NCBI RefSeq assembly: GCF_020085105.1 | Contig: NC_058055.1 | Coordinates: forward strand, 14,447,822-14,511,821 | From: Siniperca chuatsi | Taxonomy: Eukaryota; Chordata; Actinopteri; Centrarchiformes; Sinipercidae | Direction: 5' to 3' | DNA length: 64,000 nucleotides | Part shown: piece by piece, positions 56,715 to 64,000 of the stretch | Layout of the letters: each line of letters opens with the position of its first letter | How positions within the stretch are numbered: the first letter of the stretch is position 1 | The notes under the pieces: model-generated | Database searches by the model: none | Seen by the model: only the letters and a program-made list of their open reading frames with translations | Told to the model about the DNA's origin: nothing | Position numbers and translations under genes: made by a program

Positions 56715-59700
56715 GTTGAGATTGAAATAACAACAGAGAGAATTTGTCTAGAGAGCAGCCATATGCCACACCCTGGAGACATGTAGGCTTTCCTTCCTAA
56801 TTTTGATAAAACTGGTTAAACTCAGGTTATCAAAACTGATAACCTGAGTGATGGCATTCATACATGTTCATCAGAGACTGTTCATTACCTGTCTTTGATC
56901 ACACAAAAATCACATTTTAATATTCAAACCACTTTTAATGTGAGGCCAAACTGACCACTTACTGTACAGCAGGACTTTATTTCTGTCAATCTGTTCAGGC
57001 TTAGATCCTGATGACACTAATCCTGTTTTCAGCCCCCTTCTCGTCACATATATACGCACACACACACGCACACCAGGGTGTCACTGGCAACGGGACGAGC
57101 CTTTGTGTCTGAGAAAAACAGACGATTAACCTGCTACACAGTGACGGACACAAGGCAAGGCACGCACACACACACACACACACACACACAACCTGAGCAT
57201 CCTGGTTCAACCTCACAGAGCAGTACTGCCTTCCTCAGCAGTTCTCACACATGCAGAGGACGAGGAGGAGAGAGTGAGAGACAACCTCACGACCTGGCAG
57301 ACACCGGCGTACACAAAGATGTGGGGGGGGAAATAAACAAGCAGATGTTTTTAATCAAGTAGGAGGCTTTGAGCACTCAGAGGGGATTTGGGTTATTCCG
57401 TCAGTCGAGTCTCTGACTGGCCGGCTATCCAGTTTGATCACAGACACAGATCTCTTATCAGAGATTTTACGCTTTCGCCCTAGAGGTGCGGTCAGTACAA
57501 AAAAAAAAACTGGTCTAAGTTTCCCAAATGCTCTTGACACCAAGATCATCTTACACCCACTGATTACTGAGATTAATTTGGGAAATGTAACCTCCCAGAT
57601 GAAGGGGTTTACTAATTGACCTGCCGTCTAGTCTGTCCGACACAAAGACAAAGATGAGACCAGACTGTCTTAATGACTTCAGATCTAAAAAAGAAGATTT
57701 TGGTGAAGCATATGTCAAGCAACCAACCATGTGAGGAAAAGTAGCAGCAATTAACTAAATCAAAAGTTCAGTTGGGTTCTCTACCACATAAAGGTTCTTT
57801 CTTTTTCTTTTTTAAAGTAGATGGGTTGTTTACATTATTTTTTGTCATATTTTCAAACAGAAATAAGGTGAGTTAGACATTGTTCTTGCTGTAATATATT
57901 AAATAAAATTTGAATTAACTGTTGCTGAAATTTGACATGCACAGCACAGATACAATCTAACTAAATGACACTGTTTTGGAACACGTGGACAGTGCTGTAG
58001 AAAATCAAGACTTAAAACAGGAATTGGACATAAACTGATGGGGTGTGGTTCTTTTGTCCTGGGAAAACCAAATATTGTGATGAGAAGACAGAACATTGCA
58101 ATTAAAAAAAAGAAACAAGTGTCAATAAAAACTGTCATTATTGAAATGAGGTTGTTTTTCCACATTTTAATTGACAAAACCCCAGAGACATACACCTAAT
58201 ACATACATGTATCAAGTGCCTAAAAAAAAAAAAAACATTCCTCATTGCTCACTTTATTAGAGAACCAAAACTGGTACTGGATTTAGGTCTCTTAAACCCC
58301 TAAAAAAGAAACATTTTCCCTCTTACAAAGTAATCATTTTCATTTCAGGAAAAAAACAAACATATTTTGTAAGTTGGCACACAGGTGGCACTCCTTGAGA
58401 TATTTTCTCTCACAAAAACAAGATCAGAAATTCAATCAAAGAGCAGAGCTCAGCCAATAGGATTTCAGTGTCTGTGGCAACAGCAGCATTAGTTTGAGCA
58501 GCCATTGGTCCAATGTTTCACACAGGGAAGGCTGTAATTGGCTGTTAGTGTGCCAAGGCTTCATTGCCTCCATGGCAACATTGCTTCCTTATTGCTTAGG
58601 GAAGGTGAAAAGGAGGGAAAGAGGGGAGGCGACTTTCACTCAGACACTACCTCTGCATTATTCATCCTTTGTTCCCGAGTGCTTGTAGAATGTGTGTAGA
58701 TGTACTGACTGATGCATTTGTGTGTGTGTTTCTATGTTGGTCTTGGTTTGGGTGGTAGTGATTGGTTGAGACTTAAGGGGTAAATGGGGTGAAACCGGTG
58801 CAATAATTGCACTCAGCAGTGCAATGCATCCAGCAACACCGTGTCTATATATAAAACAGCTAAATGAGTTCAGAGGCTATTCAGTGAGCCATTCACAGTG
58901 ACGCTCACTTCAAACACAGCTACTAGCCTTTAAGCTTTTATTGCTCTGAATGGAACAACAAACAAACAGGGACGTATTCTGCAAAATTTGTCTGTTACAG
59001 GGCGTAACAGCACATATCTGGACAGTGGAGTGGCCGGCCAGCTTGCATCATCCACTCTCTGTGCTGGATGCATGCAGGCACCTCATCCTTAAATGGGGAC
59101 TGAATGAAGACAACACCACCATCCAGAAACAACAAAAACCATGCGGCTTGTTTGTTGTTGTTGTTGTTGTTATGACTTTTTTCCCAGCAGTTGAGGGAGG
59201 GGGGGGGAAGGAGAAAGAGGGGCAAGGGTGGGGTTAGCAGAGAGAAAAACATCACACAGAGATAAGGGTGGAGGGGGGTTCATTTAGGACTCCTCCTCCG
59301 TGTATGTGTCTGAGCAGGAGCGGGGGATAACGTCTGTTGACAGGCATACCGGCCAGTGAGCTGGCTGGCTGTTCCTCTGGCGGTGAACACGATGACGAGA
59401 TGGCAACAGGCACTCAGCATAGCACGTGCTCAGTTGCCATCGCAACCCGCCCTTGGATACAGCGTGCTGGTTGGCCGTTTCTAACTGTTGTTGTTCTGTG
59501 AGGCTGATGAAACCTCGTGGATGAGGGAGGGCAAGCGGTACAGCATGTAACCACTTTCCCGCCTTGGTAGAAAGTGTTGCTAGGCACATTAGAGGCCAGT
59601 TGGTAAACAAACACTCAGCCTTTAATATATAATCACCCACAAAGACCTTAAACTTGCTGTTTAACAAGTCAAAGCAGGATGAGCCACAGATCCCCAGCAA

Positions 59701-59880
59701 TCGTACTGCACAAGTCTTACTTTACTGTAATTACAGTAAAGTAAGTCAAAGAAAAAGAAATATTTAAAAAGATTATCCTGACAGTATGAAGTTCTCTTAT
59801 TTGGTTTAATCCTTTATGTAAAACTGACAATATGGACATGCATTTTTTTAAATAATTTCTTCATTTTTGGAAACAGTTGA
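56715..59880. other. Intergenic DNA, no gene seen
   Basis: AT-rich with a CA tract (57,165-57,191) and G-rich patches near 57,320 and 59,195-59,280. Open frames are short and unlike any family. Part of the left-to-right end may be mis18a 3' UTR. Confidence 0.4.
57165..57191. repeat. (CA)n microsatellite
   Basis: About 27 nt of CA repeat. Confidence 0.9.
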
Positions 59881-59884
59881 ATAC

Positions 59885-60720
59885 TTTATTACACAAAAAT
59901 ACTTGAGACAAAACAAGCTTGAACAACTAATGAACAAACAAAACAAAAATAAACAAACTAATAATTAGTCAGTGTAATAACAGCTTAATGGATGCAAATT
60001 GTTGTCCATTTTGGAAACTTCTGGCAATATTTGAGAAAAAGACAGAACAGTGTTTAGATAATTCCTAAGTGAAAAATGATCCAATAATGTGCCCAACTGT
60101 GATGTAGACAATTTTAAAGTGTGTGTGTGTCTTTTCTTTTTTCTTTTTTTTAAATGGTGAAAACCTTGTTTCAATACAAATTCCTCAAATGTTGTTCACT
60201 TCTGGCCACAACAAGGCAATGAAAAGCAAATATCCAGCAATCCTTCACGGCTCCATGCTTGACGAAGAGAACAAAGAAAAAGTGTGCGTGTGGCCTCGGG
60301 TGGCCAGATCAATACGGCATTGTGCTGAGTGCGCAGCCTGCCTGATGAAATCCTGCACAGATAAACACTCTGCTCACAGTGTACATTCACTCTGCACTCT
60401 GAGACAGACAGAGAAGATGGTGCTGTGAGCCACAGGAGCCGAGCTGACAACATGATTGATTACATGTGCAGACAGTCTTTGTTTCACCAATGGTAATCAG
60501 GACAAAGCGGAGTGGAAGCTGTGTGTGTGTGTGTGTGTGTGTGTAGGTGTTTGTGCACAAGGTATGGCTAGCGCAAAACATGTTACTGAGGGAATGTGGT
60601 TGAGATGAAACTTAGAGGAGGAAGCATTAATGTTCAAAGGTAGCTGCGAGGAGTGATTAAATCCACCTAGACAAACACCTGGACAAAGCACCCACTCAGA
60701 CAGGTTGATGTCCATCACTG
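59885..60720 (-). other. mis18a: Possible mis18a 3' untranslated region
   Basis: Follows the mis18a stop on the minus strand. A 'tttatt' at 59,885-59,890 gives AATAAA on the gene strand about 830 nt after the stop. Weak evidence: a shorter transcript is possible. Contains a (TG)n tract at 60,521-60,545. Confidence 0.25.
60521..60545. repeat. (TG)n microsatellite
   Basis: About 25 nt of TG repeat. Confidence 0.9.
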
Positions 60721-60801
60721 TCATGCCTCATCACATCCCTCCTGAAGGCCAGCTTCGATCTCTTCCAGCCTCTGCGCCATGGACATGACCAGCATTTTCA
60801 T
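60721..60801 (-). CDS. mis18a: mis18a last coding exon (stop)
   Basis: 81 nt, 26 residues plus TGA, a Leu/Glu/Met heptad helix (MLVMSMAQRLEEIEAGLQEG). Acceptor cttcccag. It continues the coiled coil from the previous exon across a 2.65-kb intron. Confidence 0.82.
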   Translation of the reverse strand: MKMLVMSMAQRLEEIEAGLQEGCDEA

Positions 60802-63554
60802 CTGGGAAGGATGGGGGTCAGGCAGGATTGAAGGGGAAGGTTTTAAAGGGTGCAGGGTTCGGGATGTGAAGATGAACAGCAAGAGCAGAATGGAAGAACA
60901 ATGAGTGAAGAGTGAGGAAGGAAAGGGACAGGGTGGATATGAAAGAGTGAGAACAGGGAAGAAATGAAGGAGAAAATGGACAGGTGGGAAATGAAGGGAG
61001 CAGCAGGAAGCAGTGAGGAAGAAAGAGGGGAGGAGTAAAGATAATTAGAAAAGGGGGACAGCGAGGGTGAGTGACGAAACCCAGAGGGGAAATGGTCAGG
61101 GTGGATGAGTATGAAGGGGGGAGACAGAGTGGGAGGGGTGGGGGAGACAGGTCAGTGAGTGTACAAGATGAAAAACCCAAACAAGTGTCTACGAGTCAGA
61201 CAGACAGAATACATTAACTATGGTGGCACGGGTGACAAGCACATTCATCAGATACAGTAACGCTGAGGACAAAGAACACTTGAGTGTGGGGCTGGGTATC
61301 GTTTGAAATTTTAATACTAGTGACGATACCTGATTTGTAACTACCAATACCAAAACAACTTTTTTTTTTACACCTTACTTTAACAAATTTACACATTTTT
61401 CTACAAAAACCCTTTTTTCCATTTAACAAAAGAAGTAGGCCTGCAACTATGATCATCATTTATCATTTATCATATGTCAATTATTTTTTCCGATTAATTG
61501 ATTAGTCTATAAAATGACAGCAAACAGTGAAAAGTGACATCTTCATTGCTTGTGTTGTCTGACCAACAATCCAAAAGATACTCTATTCACAATGATTTAA
61601 ACTGGGAAAAACAGCAAATATTCACAGTTGAAAGGCTGTAACCAGTGACTATTTGGCATTTTTGCTTAATAAATGACTAATTAACCTATTAGCCTTATTT
61701 TAATCAGAAACTGTTTTATGCTTTCGATACTTGTTGGAAACATTGTAGTGGGCACCAAAAAAGATTGAATTTCGATAACTACACGAGTTGTGGACAGAAA
61801 AGCTGTTACATCCCACTTATAGCCAAAGTGTTACTTTAAATTTTGGCGAGAAAATTGACTGTGTAAGCTGGCAAAGCAGCTGTGGGCCCAAACTCAAACA
61901 CGATGTTGATGGAAAGAAATTCAAGTTGAACTTGTCAGTTAAAAAGCCTTAATGATTTGTGCTGACAGACATGTGATGAAAGAAGGCACTCAAAGGCCGT
62001 TATAATCTTGTTATGCGCCAGTGGCTAACGATGAATGATGGCTATAAAACCACCTAAAATGAATACAATCAGTGTGTAGCTATAGTCAGATTAATCTTCG
62101 GCCTACTCACGCAGGGACTAAACATAGTCAATGATGAGGTGGATTTAAGTGGTAACCTACATATGAATCAAAGAGAATAGGAGGTAAGCCTGTTCATTTC
62201 ATTACAACGCCCTTATGCACCCCATTGTTTGAGAGATACATGGTGTAAACAACATCCTTACAGCAGTGACATGGGCTTCAATGGGCGAGATGACTCATTT
62301 TGAAATGTATTTGTTTTGGTGGGTCACAAACATTGAACAGAAGAGAAAAGATAATTATACATGGAAACTATGAGTCACAGATAGAATAATGACATGGTGC
62401 TTGGTATGTTTTAACACACACAGACATGAAGTCTCCATAAGGACTTGAAAGCACATCTAATGTTCTGTTGCTCATGTGCAATGATTTTTTTTCTTCTTGT
62501 CTTAGAAGCAGCATAACCTATTTAAATATACTGTTGCATAAATAATATCTCATAACACAATGGATCAGTTGTCACCTGCAAGGAATTCCACTGCCGCCGC
62601 TAAGAAAAACAAAATATCATACCACATCCAGCTACAGTAACAAAGACACTTCATGATCAAAACATGTTTTTCCACCAACAAAGATTCCTCAACATGCTCC
62701 CCATCACATCTATTGTCCTTGGTGCAAGAGTGTGTGAGGGCTGGCAGGTACTCCTGCGAACTATCACCACCTACTGGCTATCTGTGGTTTCATGGACATT
62801 TTTTAAACAAAGGATGATTTAGAATAACTTTGGGAATCACTACACTATTCCAGTGAAAAATGTAAGTACCCTCTAAATTTTCATAATAATAATGTGACAA
62901 ACAGGAAAGGAATTCAAAGTTGAAATATACAGAAAATGATAAACAGAAATGGATTTGGATGTTAAGGCTGAAATTGAAAGGAAATATACTTTATTTTAAT
63001 CTAAAATCTATCTCTAAAATGGTATGGAAAATAAATCACTTTGCAGGGGATGACATGGAGAGATGAGGTAATGTCTGATATAAACGTCTGCCCGTGACAG
63101 GAGTTAGGGCTTCCCAGAACAAAAATGATGTCACCATTAGTACAACCTGTGCATTGATAATGAGAGAGAGCTGCTCTAAAGCAATGTGACAGCACTGTCA
63201 GCAAGACAGAAGAACTGTGACTCCTGCCATAACTGGAAATGTGCAGGTCACATCTATAGTTTTTCATCATTTTTACACATTAACAATACAATTTTAAGGA
63301 CTAAACTTTACCTGAGTTTGGAGAAAAAGTCATGGTTACACATTGCAATGAGCTTTAGAGCAGATATTCTGCTCAGCGGATGAAACATTTTATCTCGCAG
63401 CAATACAGTATCAGAGAAAACAGACAAAGAAAAGCAGCAGCAGTAATTTACCTCTGTCAGCTGTTGTTCAACAATGCCTCTGTACTCCAGTGTGACTGGC
63501 TGCTCTTTGGGGCCCTCTGCTGCCAACATCTGGCTTGCAGAGCCAAGCACATAG
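60721..63554 (-). CDS. mis18a: Mis18 alpha, last two coding exons (gene continues past right edge)
   Basis: Two exons (63554-63452 and 60801-60721) join in phase 0. They encode YVLGSASQMLAAEGPKEQPV, TLEYRGIVEQQLTE, then MKMLVMSMAQRLEEIEAGLQ and EGCDEA before TGA. This matches the end of human MIS18A (SYVLGSSEKQIV...VEIEKSLTQMEDVLKALQMKL) in position, the split Ser codon and helical heptads. Mis18a and Mis18b form a complex that primes centromeres for CENP-A loading after mitosis. The N-terminal Yippee-like zinc domain with its CxxC pairs is not in the window. The helical C-terminus seen here is the part that assembles the Mis18 oligomer. Gene order next to hunk supports the call. Confidence 0.85.
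61434..61695. repeat. Decayed 'attagtcgatt'-family repeat in mis18a last intron
   Basis: 'taggcctgcaactatgatca', 'ccgattaattgattagtcta', 'tgtctgaccaacaatccaaa' and 'tttggcatttttgcttaata' follow the family order, in the opposite orientation to 15,403-15,656. Confidence 0.5.
61696..63451. other. Rest of mis18a last intron, nothing recognised
   Basis: AT-rich intronic sequence. I see no exon, RNA gene or clear mobile element. Confidence 0.45.
63452..63554 (-). CDS. mis18a: mis18a penultimate exon
   Basis: 103 nt; the first base completes a Ser codon, then 34 codons begin YVLGSASQML and end EQQLTE at a gtaaat donor. The acceptor cttttccag is strong. Confidence 0.85.
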
Positions 63555-64000
63555 CTGGAAAAGATTCACAGGAGAATATTAGGGTGCTTAATGTACAGGG
63601 GGGGGGATACGTACTATTAACACCTGTACAACTAATGAAATTCAATACAATACCCCAACCATAAACACTACCTGTGTAATGCTTATCACATTCAGTTTTT
63701 GCGGAAGCCATATTTTGTGGTGTAGTACTGGGCTGCTGTTTTTAAGAATGACTGTTTTCAATTTTGAAACTCAATTCACAACATATCTCATCTCATTTTT
63801 GATTGTTATTTAAAAACACATGGATTAATTCCTTGCGCCTTCAGTTGATGGTGTGTATTCCAACAAACACAACCAGCAGTAAATTTACTTACTGTATAGC
63901 TACAAAATGTGTGTCAAGATATGATATTTTCCACGTCAATGTAGGGTTTTTATTTCTCCATTATTCTACTTGATCCTGAGAATATGCTGATGCCATTAAG
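63555..64000. other. mis18a: Start of a further mis18a intron running off the window
   Basis: No upstream mis18a exon could be joined in frame within these bases, so they are probably intronic. Confidence 0.45.

Noticed and set aside
63457-63711. Possible extra mis18a exon encoding MASAKTECDKHYTG with a gtagtg donor
   Set aside because: Its phase does not match the YVLG exon; the frame that would match contains TGA and TAA.

Overview
The window is animal nuclear DNA, almost certainly from a teleost and probably a percomorph. Genes are split into short exons with GT-AG introns. Intergenic DNA is AT-rich with many CA, GA, ATT and ATCC microsatellites. Several interspersed repeats look like families common in percomorph genomes: a GCTAGC-rich element, a repeat related to 'attagtcgattaatcg', and an L2/CR1-type LINE whose tail is 'tgattctgattctga'. 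I identify four protein-coding genes by reading their exons, splice sites and conserved motifs.

Layout: 1-23.5 kb holds no coding exon I can support. It contains two L2-like LINE copies in opposite orientation (7.5-10.1 kb and 13.45-14.38 kb), nested non-autonomous repeats and one odd pair of overlapping candidate first exons near 22.86 kb. From 23.84 to 27.85 kb (minus strand) is a complete five-exon sod1 (Cu/Zn superoxide dismutase, 154 aa). From 31.26 to 40.68 kb (minus) is scaf4, a CTD-binding SR-related factor with 19 coding exons, a CID, an RS-rich stretch and an RRM; its last exon carries an apparent 1-nt frameshift. From 43.66 to 52.41 kb (plus) is hunk, a SNF1/AMPK-related kinase with nine coding exons encoding about 686 aa. 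From 60.72 to 63.55 kb (minus) are the last two coding exons of mis18a; the rest lies beyond the right edge.

The gene set sod1-scaf4-hunk-mis18a matches the conserved block I recall on human chromosome 21q22.11. Scaf4, hunk and mis18a keep the human relative orientations, but sod1 is flipped: here it is tandem with scaf4, not convergent with it. The genes are neighbours by ancestry and do not form a pathway: redox defence, transcription termination, a signalling kinase and centromere licensing. I do not see an undescribed system. The points most worth checking are the scaf4 frameshift, the sod1 inversion, a GC-AG intron and possible 30-nt micro-exon in hunk, and the nested and foldback mobile elements.
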